A stretch of DNA of 64,000 nucleotides from Bariatricus massiliensis (GCF_900086725.1 NZ_LT574837.1:848760-912759); one strand, 5' to 3'; positions 33,352 through 42,327 are shown, numbered from the stretch's first letter. Notes: generated by a model not told the origin, from the letters alone. A program made the numbers and translations.

Positions 33352-35988
33352 CTACATATTGTTCATTTTCCCACATAGACGCAGCAGGAGGCCGCAAAGC
33401 TGCTCAATGTCCAAAGGCTTACCGAGATGCGCATTCATTCCTGCCGCCAATACAATAGAAACATCCTCGGCAAAAGCATTGGCTGTGGTGGCGATAATTG
33501 GAATTGTCTCTGCATTGCCATGCCCGCACATTCTGATAGATCTGGCCGCCTCGCATCCGTCCATGACCGGCATCTGGACGTCCATTAAAACTGCGTCAAA
33601 ATAGTCAGGCTCCGCACTCATAAACATATTCACAGCCACCTTCCCGTTTTCTGCCCACTCCACAGTCGCACCGTTCATCTCAAGCAAGGTTACGGCAATT
33701 TCCATATTTAAAGCATTGTCTTCCGCCAGCAAAATACGCATTCCCGCCAATGAATTCCCGGCAATTTTCACTCTCGGCCCCTTCATGTCAAATGCACCGT
33801 TCACGACTCCCACTATAGCATTATACACAGAAGATTGAAAGAATGGTTTCGATATAAATGCATTGGCTCCTGCTTCCCGGGCCTCTTCTTCAATATCAGT
33901 CCAATCATACGACGAAATAATAATAATAGGTGTATCCTGCCCAACTTTCTCCCGGATACATCTTGTCGTTTCTATGCCGTCCATATCCGGCATCTTCCAA
34001 TCAATAAAGCAGATGTCAAAACCTGTCCCTGTCTCATAAGCAGAGACTACACGTTCAACCGCTTCTCTGCCGCTGAGAACCCACTGTGCATTGATATTCA
34101 TCTTTTTAAGCAGCAGCGTCATATGCTCACAAATATCCCGCTCGTCGTCCGCCACAAGGACGTCTAACGTCTGAAATGCATCCTCCCGAAACGGCTCTAT
34201 ATCAATGTCGCTTTGTTCCAAGGGCAATTCAACCGTAAACTTCGTCCCTGCCCTCGGTGTACTTTTCACATCAATATGTCCCCCCATCAAGGTTACCAAA
34301 TTTTGAGTGATAGACATTCCCAGCCCTGTACCTCCGTATTTACGTGCGATAGAGGCATCCCCCTGCTCAAATGGTGTATAAAGGTGAGTCAGCGCTTCTT
34401 CGTCCATGCCGATTCCAGTGTCAGACACAATAAAACGTAGCCAGCACTTTTGGCCTCGTGAGGGCAGATGTATGACTTCTATTCCAACTTCTCCTCCCGG
34501 CGGTGTAAATTTAATGGCATTAGAGACAAGATTCAGAAGAATCTGGTTTAATCTCAGAGAATCGCCCAGATAAGTAGTATGTTCCGTAAAATTCGATGTC
34601 TTTTCCGTGAACTTTACCCCCTTGCTTGTTGCTTGTGGATACACCACCGAGACAAAAGCATTAAGAAACTGGTAAAGCTCAAAGGGTTCCCTGTTAATCT
34701 TCATCCGATTACTTTCAATTCTGGACATATCCAGAACATCATTAATAAGCATCAACAGATGTTTAGAAGAATAACTTATTTTCTCCAAGCAGTCTTCCAC
34801 CCGGCTCTGGTCTTGGATGGACGCAGCCGCTATCGTCGTCATTCCTATAATCGCATTCATGGGCGTGCGAATCTCATGGCTCATACGGGACAAGAAATCC
34901 CGCTTGGCACTATTTGCATTCTGTGCATTGACTAGCGCGTCCTGCAGCACTAGATTGGCATGATGCTCCTGTGTACGATCGGTCAGTGTTATGACGTATT
35001 GTATGTCCGCGGGGCTGCCTATCCGATAAAAGCGCACTTGCAGCCAGCATATGTCCTTAGAATTAGGATGCTGGTACTCAATGACCATATCCCAAGTATG
35101 TTTTTCCTCTAAATATATCTTCCGGCGTATTTTCTCGGCTGTTTCCTCACTCATATATTGATATATCAAGGTACGATCTTGTCTAAGGGAGTCGACAGTC
35201 AATCCCAATACCTTTTCTGCATTATTGGAGACAAAATCACACTGCACCTGCTCCTTCCTAAACATCAGGAATGCCTCATCTACTGTGTCTGACAATATTT
35301 CAAATTGGCGGTTCCTCTGATATAACCGCCGATTAATCTTCCTAATCGCAGATTGGAAAAAAATCAGGCTCAAAGACGTAGCAATCATAATGATAAAAGC
35401 TCCCACCACAGTAAACCAACTCATATGATTGGCAGAAATGAAAATATTCTGCTGGGTTTTCCGGACATAATTCAGTATCTGCTGTGCATCCGTCTCAAAC
35501 TCTTCATATAAAGGATAAAGATTCTCTTCCTCATAGTCAGCAATCACCCGCCCCGAAGAACTAGGGCGCTCGGCAAATTGAAGGAGAAGGGATTGTTCCT
35601 CCTTAATATCATTGTAAGTGTTTCTAAGTTTCACAACATGTTCATCCGGTCCTAGATACAGTTCATCTATCTCTTCTATCAAGTCCTCTATTTCAGAATA
35701 AATATCATTCAGAGCGATTCTTACGGTGTCTATGTCTGCAGACTGATTATAGGACTGCAGCCTCTCAGTGCGTATACGCATCAACGCCAGATCCGTCTTG
35801 ACGTCACCTATATCCCCGTTGACCGTGAACGGATGCTCCGTAAGAAGCCGAATCTGAGATGTTAATTTATTATTGCTAAAGAGCGTCACTCCCAGAAAAA
35901 GCACTAACAAAATAAGCAAAGTAATCGTCCCCATCCAGGATATCTTTTTGCTTATTAAATCCTCCTGCCCCTTTTTTTCACCGTCCAT
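33352..35988 (-). CDS. hybrid sensor histidine kinase with two receiver domains
   Basis: An 878-residue membrane kinase. Transmembrane helix 1 is at about 15-36, an extracellular four-helix sensor follows to about 185, then helix 2. A PAS domain runs about 235-345, HisKA about 365-430 (SRMSHEIRTPMNAIIGM), the ATPase about 475-590 (NLVSNAIKFTPPGG, DTGIGM, YGGTGLGMSI), receiver 1 about 610-730 (VADDERDICEH, CFIDWKMPDMDG) and receiver 2 about 750-875 (LLAEDNALNME, AVLMDVQMPVMDG). Both phosphate-accepting Asp are present. No Hpt domain follows, so output requires a separate Hpt protein. GGAGAG precedes the start. The ligand is unknown. Confidence 0.93.
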   Translation of the reverse strand: MDGEKKGQEDLISKKISWMGTITLLILLVLFLGVTLFSNNKLTSQIRLLTEHPFTVNGDIGDVKTDLALMRIRTERLQSYNQSADIDTVRIALNDIYSEIEDLIEEIDELYLGPDEHVVKLRNTYNDIKEEQSLLLQFAERPSSSGRVIADYEEENLYPLYEEFETDAQQILNYVRKTQQNIFISANHMSWFTVVGAFIIMIATSLSLIFFQSAIRKINRRLYQRNRQFEILSDTVDEAFLMFRKEQVQCDFVSNNAEKVLGLTVDSLRQDRTLIYQYMSEETAEKIRRKIYLEEKHTWDMVIEYQHPNSKDICWLQVRFYRIGSPADIQYVITLTDRTQEHHANLVLQDALVNAQNANSAKRDFLSRMSHEIRTPMNAIIGMTTIAAASIQDQSRVEDCLEKISYSSKHLLMLINDVLDMSRIESNRMKINREPFELYQFLNAFVSVVYPQATSKGVKFTEKTSNFTEHTTYLGDSLRLNQILLNLVSNAIKFTPPGGEVGIEVIHLPSRGQKCWLRFIVSDTGIGMDEEALTHLYTPFEQGDASIARKYGGTGLGMSITQNLVTLMGGHIDVKSTPRAGTKFTVELPLEQSDIDIEPFREDAFQTLDVLVADDERDICEHMTLLLKKMNINAQWVLSGREAVERVVSAYETGTGFDICFIDWKMPDMDGIETTRCIREKVGQDTPIIIISSYDWTDIEEEAREAGANAFISKPFFQSSVYNAIVGVVNGAFDMKGPRVKIAGNSLAGMRILLAEDNALNMEIAVTLLEMNGATVEWAENGKVAVNMFMSAEPDYFDAVLMDVQMPVMDGCEAARSIRMCGHGNAETIPIIATTANAFAEDVSIVLAAGMNAHLGKPLDIEQLCGLLLRLCGKMNNM

Positions 35989-36116
35989 TTACTCTCCATC
36001 CTCTTATAACTGATTACAATAGTTCGTCCAAATTTATACCTTGCTCATATTATATTAATATAAAGTATTATAACAAATAGTTATTTTAATTACAACTGAA
36101 TATGGCTCATTAAAAA

Positions 36117-36145
36117 TTGACTTTCTTCTATTCATTTGTTAAAAT
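36117..36145 (+). promoter_or_regulatory. promoter of the acetyltransferase leader
   Basis: TTGACT (36117-36122), 17 bases, TAAAAT (36140-36145). RNA would begin near 36152, so the leader before the start codon is about 137 bases and contains two hairpins. Confidence 0.65.
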
Positions 36146-36159
36146 AGATGAAACGGAAT

Positions 36160-36269
36160 GCAGGCGTACCTGCAAAAGCCGGATAAAGCAGCACGAACCG
36201 ACCAATTGCTAATCCCGTATGGATTCATGAAAAAAGCAGCTGGCTGGTTCCCTGTATTATCCGGCTTTT
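36160..36269 (+). promoter_or_regulatory. structured leader with terminator-like stem before the GNAT gene
   Basis: A short hairpin GCAGG-4-CCTGC (36160-36173) is followed by a long one. AAAGCCGGATAA (36175-36186) pairs with TTATCCGGCTTTT (36257-36269), then A-T rich sequence. Inside, GAACCGACCAATTGCT (36195-36210) pairs with 36235-36250 with two mismatches, and AATCC-5-GGATT caps it. The outer stem closes in a U run 10 to 15 bases before the ribosome site, as in an attenuator or riboswitch. I do not recognise a known RNA class. It could instead be a mobile palindrome. Confidence 0.5.
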
Positions 36270-36288
36270 ATTATTTAGGAGGAATCAT

Positions 36289-36732
36289 ATGAAATTGCAC
36301 TTTGAACCGGTTTGCCCGGAAAACAGAAAGGAAATTGAATCACTCCAGATTTTTGCGGAACAGATTGGATTTATCGAGACTGTGGCCGAATGTATGACCG
36401 AAGCAGACGAATTCTGCCAATGGCGGCCTCTAGGAATTTATGACGGCGATGTGCTGGTAGGATTTGCTATGTATGGCTATTTTGGCACTTCACTCCACGA
36501 CGGCAGGCTGTGGCTGGACCGCCTTCTGATTGACAAAAATTATCAGGGATTAGGGTATGGAAAAGCGGCTGTAGCTGCACTCGTAGAAAGACTTCACAGA
36601 GAATATAACAACATTGATATATATCTAAGTGTTTACGAGGCAAATAAAGCCGCCATTGCCCTATATAAACAAATTGGATTCCATTTTACTGGTGAATATG
36701 ACACAAAAGGCGAGAAAATAATGCTGCTTTAA
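36289..36732 (+). CDS. GNAT family acetyltransferase
   Basis: A 147-residue enzyme close in pattern to spermine/spermidine-type and diamine acetyltransferases of the Bacillus PaiA/BltD type. The acetyl-CoA loop is LDRLLIDKNYQGLGYGKAAV near 83, i.e. Q-G-L-G-Y-G. The end is YEANKAAIALYKQIGFHFTG. The N-terminus has the acidic EADEFCQWRPLGIYDGD. The AGGAGG ribosome site is strong. Its long, structured leader suggests control by a signal or by transcription attenuation. The substrate is inferred weakly; polyamines are one option. Confidence 0.85.
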   Translation: MKLHFEPVCPENRKEIESLQIFAEQIGFIETVAECMTEADEFCQWRPLGIYDGDVLVGFAMYGYFGTSLHDGRLWLDRLLIDKNYQGLGYGKAAVAALVERLHREYNNIDIYLSVYEANKAAIALYKQIGFHFTGEYDTKGEKIMLL

Positions 36733-36743
36733 GAATTTCACCC

Positions 36744-37004
36744 CTACGCCTCTGCCCAGCACTTGCACTGTTCGATCCGTCTGCCCCCATCTCCCTGCTC
36801 TTCATCGTAGGCGAACTTATTCAGCAAGTCACACGGGAACTCGGTGCATTGCCCGCAGTGCTCATGCTTTTGAGACTCGCAGCAGCTTTTTACAGGACAT
36901 TCTTCTCCCCAAAACGGTTTGGAAATATGTACACAACCCTTACAGCCTGCCTCCTCTTTATATCCGCACTCCTCACATAAGATGCCACATCTTGATTCAA
37001 TCAT
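36744..37004 (-). CDS. DUF3795 Cys-rich protein
   Basis: An 86-residue protein with 13 Cys. The pattern SRCGILCEECGYKEEAGCKG is followed by CPVKSCCESQKHEHCGQC and EFPCDLLNKF, typical of DUF3795 proteins, which probably bind zinc or iron-sulfur. AAAGGAGG gives a strong start. No function is established for the family that I know. It is convergent with the acetyltransferase gene. Confidence 0.82.
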   Translation of the reverse strand: MIESRCGILCEECGYKEEAGCKGCVHISKPFWGEECPVKSCCESQKHEHCGQCTEFPCDLLNKFAYDEEQGDGGRRIEQCKCWAEA

Positions 37005-37086
37005 AGCTGTCTCCTCCTTTTTTAACCGCTATTATATCAGGAGGAACACGACAGCTATGTGTCATGTCTCATGAAAAACATACATA

Positions 37087-38322
37087 TTATGAATTTTTTC
37101 CGATATGATATTCTCTTTTCAACATCTTCATTACCGATCTGGACAATATATCCACAATGTTGAATCCAAAAGCAATAGCAAGACATGTTACCAGCAGTAT
37201 AATCGTTTCGTTGAAAGCCATCGCATTATCACGGCTCACACAGCCATACATCATATAGTACAGATTAGGTCCCGGAATCAAAGGAAAGACGGATGCCGTC
37301 AAAAAAATGGTAGACGGCGCCTTATTGATTCTGGACATGATAAATGCATAAAAGGCTACAAAGACAGATGCAACCAGAGTCGCTAAAAAATTACTGGGCC
37401 AAAAATGGTACACTACCACATAGATTCCCCATGTGAAAAATGCGCCCACTCCGGAATAGACAACCTGTCTCCCACGAATCTTGAACCAGAACGCAAATCC
37501 AATACAGGCTATCGTACAGGAGATTAACTGGATTGGAATATTGTGATTCAATATGTATCCTTCGGCAGATACTCCTTTTAAAAGCAGCATGGCCAGTGCA
37601 GTCCCACATGCAATGCCGGCCGCCCCGAGTATGGAATTCATGATGTTCAGGAATCCGGATATGAAGTCTCTCTGCAGCACTTCCCTGATTCCGTTCGTAG
37701 TACTAAGTCCGCTGATCAACAGCATTACAATCCCTATCATGATTCTCTCCGGATGACTGCCAAGCCCCAGACGGACCGCCACAATGATAATCACTTCGGA
37801 CAGAAACGACAAAATCAAATTGTACACCAGCAAATTTTCTTCTCTCTTACTAAGCCAGCCCCCGACAACAACTATCATAAGCGACACCAGCACAGCGACA
37901 ATCGCATCCGCAAAATCACACCCAAAAAAGACTGCGAACCCGGTCCCGCCCATCACTGCGGCAAAGTATTTGGTATATGGTTTCTGTGGGGGTCTGCTCA
38001 TGACTTCCTCATACTTCTCGCGAAGCTGTTTCCCATCTGGCTTATGCTGGCAGACATATCTGGACAGATTGTTCAAATAGTCGAGCCTGTCAAAATCAAT
38101 ATCTGTGGATTCAATATGCCGTATCTGAGTAATAATCTCCCCTTCCGGAGTTTCTACTGTTATCTGTATATTACTGGGTATGGCAAACACATCATACCGT
38201 TTAAAGCCATAGCTCCTGCACATTCTGTAAAGGCTGTCATCTAGTCTAAAATTCTCCGCTCCGCAGATCAGCATCGCTTCTCCAATGTCCAAAATGCCTT
38301 GCACTATCTTGTTGTAATCCAT
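37087..38322 (-). CDS. threonine/serine exporter family protein (fused ThrE type)
   Basis: A 411-residue membrane protein. Residues 1-110 are cytoplasmic (LDIGEAMLICGAENFRLDDS, then IPSNIQITVETPEGE), the DUF1212 start. About ten helices follow, in two sets: the DUF1212 core (120-255) and a DUF3815-like half (265-400) with FLTASVFPLIPGPNLYYMMY. This is the one-chain ThrE arrangement of the Corynebacterium exporter; many Firmicutes split it in two. It likely exports threonine, serine or a related small acid. AGGGGG precedes the ATG. It stands alone. Confidence 0.88.
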   Translation of the reverse strand: MDYNKIVQGILDIGEAMLICGAENFRLDDSLYRMCRSYGFKRYDVFAIPSNIQITVETPEGEIITQIRHIESTDIDFDRLDYLNNLSRYVCQHKPDGKQLREKYEEVMSRPPQKPYTKYFAAVMGGTGFAVFFGCDFADAIVAVLVSLMIVVVGGWLSKREENLLVYNLILSFLSEVIIIVAVRLGLGSHPERIMIGIVMLLISGLSTTNGIREVLQRDFISGFLNIMNSILGAAGIACGTALAMLLLKGVSAEGYILNHNIPIQLISCTIACIGFAFWFKIRGRQVVYSGVGAFFTWGIYVVVYHFWPSNFLATLVASVFVAFYAFIMSRINKAPSTIFLTASVFPLIPGPNLYYMMYGCVSRDNAMAFNETIILLVTCLAIAFGFNIVDILSRSVMKMLKREYHIGKNS

Positions 38323-38456
38323 CGCTTTATCCCCCTAAACTAAAAATGCCACATTGTTATCATAGCACTGTTTTGGAAAGTGTCAATAAAAATCTTTAAA
38401 AGGTCAGGTGATTGTGATAAAATTTACTTATATTTTAAAAGAAAGAAGGGGCGATC

Positions 38457-38816
38457 ATGGATAAAGAAGTATTGAACTATGTGGTAGAAAAAACACGTGA
38501 ATTAATTGATGCACCTACATGCAGCAGTGAAACGAAAGAAGCTGCCCAGACATGGCTTGACGCTGTGGGAACGGACAAGGAAGCGGAAGAGACGAAGCGT
38601 TATGTGGCTGAGCTGGAAGAAGATATTATGCCGATAGACAACTTAATTGCTTTTGCAGAGTCCGATGCGGGCGCACAAGTCTTTGGAGCAGATAACGCAA
38701 AGAATGTGGCGTCCCACGCAAAAGAAATCAAGGCTTGTGGAGCAAAATATTGTGACTGCCCTGCCTGCGCCGCAGTGGAAGCAATTCTTGAGAAAAAGGA
38801 AGCCCTTCTAAGTTAA
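38457..38816 (+). CDS. conserved Lachnospiraceae-type small protein (sometimes labelled Hsp90)
   Basis: A 119-residue soluble protein. It is helical and acidic, with DKEVLNYVVEKTRELIDAPT at the start, EEDIMPIDNLIAFAESDAGA in the middle, and GAKYCDCPACAAVEAILEKK near the end, where CDCPAC may bind metal. I recognise it as a common clostridial protein often called a molecular chaperone Hsp90 in databases; no Hsp90 motif is visible, so that label seems wrong. A ribosome site GAAGGGGC precedes the ATG, and a strong terminator follows. The role is unknown. Confidence 0.75.
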   Translation: MDKEVLNYVVEKTRELIDAPTCSSETKEAAQTWLDAVGTDKEAEETKRYVAELEEDIMPIDNLIAFAESDAGAQVFGADNAKNVASHAKEIKACGAKYCDCPACAAVEAILEKKEALLS

Positions 38817-38827
38817 GACATTACACT

Positions 38828-38869
38828 TGCTGTTTCTGTAGAGTAAGTATCTACAGAAACAGCATTTTT
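38828..38869. terminator. intrinsic terminator after the 119-residue protein gene
   Basis: TGCTGTTTCTGTAGA (38828-38842) and its perfect complement at 38850-38864 form a 15-base stem with a 7-base loop, then five T. Confidence 0.92.
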
Positions 38870-38893
38870 ACATGATACATCTGACACATGAAT

Positions 38894-39646
38894 TTATTTT
38901 CTAATCCTTTTTATCACTCTCCAATAAGTCGATTCCATGCGTTCTTCACTTCTAAGCAAAATGTCATAAATGTCTATAACTCCTATCACGTATATAAATA
39001 AGTATACGGAACACGCTGTCAAAAGACATTGTATTTCAGTTATAGGAAACTCAGGTATATTTGTAAAGCTTAATATACCAGCCAGCAAAATTAGACTTAC
39101 TCCCAGAAGAATAAGCGCAATATACTTTTTCTTTTGTACTTCATGTACTTCTGCTAAACACGAAAAATAGGATGGGTCAAAAAGTAAACGCTCACTCTTT
39201 AGCTTTTTATAGGGATTTCCCATAAAAGCCATACTTAAAATAAAAGCAAGTCCTGCTACAATAAATCCACAAGCAAGGGTAATCGATACTATACGGTTAT
39301 CTTGGAAAAGATAATATGGAACACCGCCAAGAACCATAAGTGCAACACCAGTAGCTGTACGCTTAGTTGTTTTCTTATGAAAACTCAAAAATCCCTCAGC
39401 ACATTCTTTACTTACATAATACCCATTTTCATTTGAATTTATCTGCTCTGGATTTTCTTTAAGTAAACTATCAACAGACACTCCAAAGATGTTACTAAGC
39501 ATAAGCAACTTTTCTGTTTCAGGATAACCTTGATTATTTTCCCATTTGCTAATCGCCTGTCTAGTGGTGTTCAATTTCTCGGCTAATGCTTCTTGAGAAA
39601 GTCCTTTTTCTTTTCGTAGTTTAAATAGTTTCTCACCAAAATTCAT
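38894..39646 (-). CDS. XRE-type HTH regulator with membrane domain
   Basis: A 250-residue protein. Residues 1-60 are a Cro/CI helix-turn-helix (FGEKLFKLRKEKGLSQEALA, NTTRQAISKWENNQGYPETE). After a linker, four membrane helices occur in two pairs (about 98-140 and 178-228). Membrane-bound XRE proteins of this type are common in Firmicutes; they may sense the membrane or an ion. AGGAGG precedes the start. It is divergent from the TetR-antiporter pair, with the inverted repeat 39666-39688 in its leader. A target is not known. Confidence 0.85.
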   Translation of the reverse strand: MNFGEKLFKLRKEKGLSQEALAEKLNTTRQAISKWENNQGYPETEKLLMLSNIFGVSVDSLLKENPEQINSNENGYYVSKECAEGFLSFHKKTTKRTATGVALMVLGGVPYYLFQDNRIVSITLACGFIVAGLAFILSMAFMGNPYKKLKSERLLFDPSYFSCLAEVHEVQKKKYIALILLGVSLILLAGILSFTNIPEFPITEIQCLLTACSVYLFIYVIGVIDIYDILLRSEERMESTYWRVIKRIRK

Positions 39647-39665
39647 TTCTGTTACCTCCTATTTA

Positions 39666-39688
39666 TTTGATAACAAAATACTATCAAA
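39666..39688. promoter_or_regulatory. inverted repeat in the XRE gene leader
   Basis: TTTGATA (39666-39672) and TATCAAA (39682-39688), a perfect 7-base inverted repeat with a 9-base spacer, 20 bases before the XRE start. On the minus strand TTGACA (39726-39731) and a weak -10 lie upstream. It may be the XRE protein's own operator. Confidence 0.45.
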
Positions 39689-39840
39689 TAGTCACGTTTT
39701 AGTCTATCACACTTGAAATGCACATTGTCAACTACAAGTTGCAATCCTGTCATATATTTCAGAAACTGCTTACTTTTGACTTTTGAAAATAGGAGATAAG
39801 TTTTTACTGAATTTGAATGTTCAAATCTTAATCTAATATA

Positions 39841-39902
39841 TTGACATTGAGCATTTAGACCGATATAATGGAAACAAAAAAAGGAGATTTTGTTTCCATT
39901 AT
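39841..39902 (+). promoter_or_regulatory. consensus promoter and long operator palindrome of the tetR gene
   Basis: TTGACA (39841-39846), 17 bases, TATAAT (39864-39869): a full consensus promoter. From 39865 to 39902 runs a perfect inverted repeat with 15-base arms (ATAATGGAAACAAAA and TTTTGTTTCCATTAT) and an 8-base loop, AAAGGAGA, that holds the ribosome site. The arm includes the -10 box and the start codon. A repressor bound here would block both the polymerase and, in RNA form, the hairpin would present the ribosome site in its loop. Confidence 0.75.
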
Positions 39903-40392
39903 GAAAAATCGTATTATTTATGAATCTATTGAAGGCCTCCGTCAAGAAGGTTTGCGCTTTTCAGTGGACACCGTAGCTGAAAAACTCAACATTTCAAAAA
40001 AAACTATTTATAAATACTTTCCTAACAAGGAGGCGCTTGCCTTTGCGCTATATCAGACTTACTATGCCGATGTAAAAGCACAGGCCAATCGGCTGACAGC
40101 AGACAGCTCTGGTTCCGCCCGTTCAAAATTGTTATTTCTTTACTTTGACGCCAAATTAATGACGAGCGACAATATTTTTAATAAATATAAGCTTAATAAA
40201 TCTTTATACTCATACACTACAGAGCAAAATAATGACCTTTGGAACATAATATCCTCATCTTTTGATGAAAGTATATCAGAGAAAGATAAAATCGCCCTTC
40301 ATATAATCTTAGATGGAACTTTTGAAAAACTTTGTAATGAAAAAATTACTCCTGATGAAGTAATTGATAGGTTGGTGAATATATTATGGTAA
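39901..40392 (+). CDS. TetR family regulator
   Basis: A 163-residue protein from ATG 39901 (an ATG at 39868 lies inside the -10 box, so it cannot be used). The helix-turn-helix is FSVDTVAEKLNISKKTIYKY, then FPNKEALAFALYQ. The remaining helices (about 60-163) are the ligand and dimer domain. It lies in an operon with a cation/proton antiporter, overlapping it by seven bases, and a palindromic operator covers its promoter, so it most likely represses both. The inducer is unknown. Confidence 0.88.
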   Translation: MKNRIIYESIEGLRQEGLRFSVDTVAEKLNISKKTIYKYFPNKEALAFALYQTYYADVKAQANRLTADSSGSARSKLLFLYFDAKLMTSDNIFNKYKLNKSLYSYTTEQNNDLWNIISSSFDESISEKDKIALHIILDGTFEKLCNEKITPDEVIDRLVNILW

Positions 40393-41600
40393 TTGGCTTG
40401 CTTCGCATTTTTGCAATTCTTTGTGTAGCTTACACTTGTGGAAAGTTAATTTCCAAATTAAAACTGCCGGCCATTCTGGGCTGGCTCATTGTAGGAATTG
40501 TGTTCGGCCCGTATCTTGCCGAACTAGTGACCTTTGATATCACAAACTCCCTATGGTATAAGATAATAATAAAAATGTTTGAGTGCTTTGCAGGGGTAAT
40601 GATTGGACGCGAAATTATATTTAAGAAGATTGCAAAGTCAGGTAAACAAATTATTGGAATCACTTTTGTGCAGTCTATTGGCACATTCGTATTCGTGAGT
40701 TTCATTTTCTTGATAGTATTCGCCATCACGAGTGTGCCTGTCTATCTGGCATTTGTATTCGGTGGAATTGCACTGGCAACCGCTCCTGCTCCCGCCTTAT
40801 CCATTGTTAATGAATATCACACAAGTGGACCCGTAACTAGAACCTTGCTGCCTCTTGCAGCAATTGATGACGTTATCGGTGTGGTTGTATTCTTTACAGT
40901 CATTTCGATTGTCAACGGAACTCACGGAAGCAGCGCTGTCTCACCACTTACCATTATCGCCATGATACTACTTCCACTTGTAATTGGTGCTGTTCTAGGA
41001 GTATTGACCGCTTTTTTAATGAAAAACATGAAAAAAAACAGCATTCGCTTTTGTCTGCTGATGCTGTTTCTTATTCTCTCTACACTCACCGGTTTGATGA
41101 TTGACTGTTATATTTTTCATTCATTCACATTAAACTATTTACTAATTGGCATGGCCTTCAGCTCAACTGTCGCTAATCTTGTGCCTGAAAAGGAGTTCGA
41201 AGAAACTCTGAAGCTATATGATCCATTACTGAACTTATCGCTAATTATTGTGATTGTTAATCTGGGCATGCCATTGGATTATAGGCTGATTGCCGGCGCA
41301 GGGATTTTTACAATTGTTTATATCCTATCCAGAGCTATTGGGAAAATCGGCAGTGCATACATTGGCGGCAGACTGACTAATGCCGAACCCATGGTCACCA
41401 AATACCTCGGTCTTACCTTACTTCCACATTCAGGAGTTTCCCTGATATTTACAGGAATTGCTACCACCTCTCTATCCGCCTGTGAGTCTGCACTTGCAAA
41501 TATCGTGTCAGGGACAATTGTCGCAGCAGCGATTATCAATGAAATTATAGCAGTAATTGTCGCAAAGTATGCATTTAAGTGGGCAGGGGAAATCAAGTAG
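40386..41600 (+). CDS. cation:proton antiporter (CPA type)
   Basis: A 404-residue membrane protein with about 12 helices. The first helices show CVAYTCGKLISKLKLPAILG and WLIVGIVFGPYLAELV, typical of Na+/H+ exchangers of the CPA family. The centre has ALATAPAPALSIVNEYHTSG and LPLAAIDDVIGVVVFFTVIS, with the Asp-Asp pair used for ion exchange. It starts inside the tetR gene's end (ATGGTAA). It likely exports Na+ or K+ for H+. The ending overlaps the convergent RibD-like gene by eight bases. Confidence 0.9.
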   Translation: MVIGLLRIFAILCVAYTCGKLISKLKLPAILGWLIVGIVFGPYLAELVTFDITNSLWYKIIIKMFECFAGVMIGREIIFKKIAKSGKQIIGITFVQSIGTFVFVSFIFLIVFAITSVPVYLAFVFGGIALATAPAPALSIVNEYHTSGPVTRTLLPLAAIDDVIGVVVFFTVISIVNGTHGSSAVSPLTIIAMILLPLVIGAVLGVLTAFLMKNMKKNSIRFCLLMLFLILSTLTGLMIDCYIFHSFTLNYLLIGMAFSSTVANLVPEKEFEETLKLYDPLLNLSLIIVIVNLGMPLDYRLIAGAGIFTIVYILSRAIGKIGSAYIGGRLTNAEPMVTKYLGLTLLPHSGVSLIFTGIATTSLSACESALANIVSGTIVAAAIINEIIAVIVAKYAFKWAGEIK

Positions 41601-42273
41601 CAGCTTTATATCTTAAGCGAATATAGGAGTGCTCCAAAGCCTCACAGCTTTCAAGCTGGAGCACTCCCATAAGTTTCAGCTCATCAGCAGATATGATAGA
41701 ATTCCCATCGATTAACGTCGAAGTATCTTTTCCGCCTACCAATACCGGAGCTACGACTATATCTACATAATCAATCAATTTATTTCTTAAAAAAACTTCG
41801 TTCAAAGTACCGCCTGATTGAATCGTTAACCGTTCACATCCAAAATCCGTCTTTAAAACTGTTAGCGCGTCCGCCAAATCCAAAGAATCTTGTTTAATAA
41901 TATGTAAATTATCTTCCATTACCGAGAAGGCTGGATGTATAGGATTTTGTGTTATCAGCACAAATGTTTTTGACCATGCACATAGATAACGAACTCCATG
42001 TTCTGTCAAATGATTATTATCCAAAATCACAAAAGACACTGGCGACTTTGACGGAAAGTCCTTTTCGTTGACCCCCAATTTCTTTTGCACTCTTCCTGTA
42101 TTAAAAGACCATAAATCTGTCATCTGTTCAAGCTCATAGTATTGATGCAGTCCCTCTTTAAGGCCATTTATACATGGAAAGTCTTTATCTACATCCAATT
42201 GTTCTGATGCACCGGTACTAATTTTCCCATCTACTGACATCAGCATAAATAATGTGGTTATTGGTCTATTCAT
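41593..42273 (-). CDS. RibD C-terminal-like reductase
   Basis: A 226-residue protein with the dihydrofolate-reductase-like fold of RibD's second half. Motifs are PITTLFMLMSVDGKISTGA, SPVSFVILDNNHLT, CERLTIQSGGTLNEVFLRN, and VDIVVAPVLVGGKDTSTL. It lacks the deaminase half. Such solo proteins reduce pterin or riboflavin-related substrates using NADPH, or have drifted; no riboflavin genes lie nearby. The substrate is unknown. Confidence 0.87.
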   Translation of the reverse strand: MNRPITTLFMLMSVDGKISTGASEQLDVDKDFPCINGLKEGLHQYYELEQMTDLWSFNTGRVQKKLGVNEKDFPSKSPVSFVILDNNHLTEHGVRYLCAWSKTFVLITQNPIHPAFSVMEDNLHIIKQDSLDLADALTVLKTDFGCERLTIQSGGTLNEVFLRNKLIDYVDIVVAPVLVGGKDTSTLIDGNSIISADELKLMGVLQLESCEALEHSYIRLRYKAAT

Positions 42274-42327
42274 AGTCTATTTACCTCGGCATATTTTGAT
42301 TCCACCCTGATGAAGATGAACTAAAAA

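Noticed and set aside
31155..36288. c-di-GMP riboswitch near the EAL or kinase genes
   Set aside because: No GEMM-like core was seen; the structured leader at 36160 does not resemble it.
37753..38244. 163-residue plus-strand open frame
   Set aside because: It is antisense to the ThrE-type gene and lacks its own ribosome site.
39652..39945. 97-residue minus-strand open frame
   Set aside because: It covers the XRE and TetR promoter region and lacks a ribosome site.
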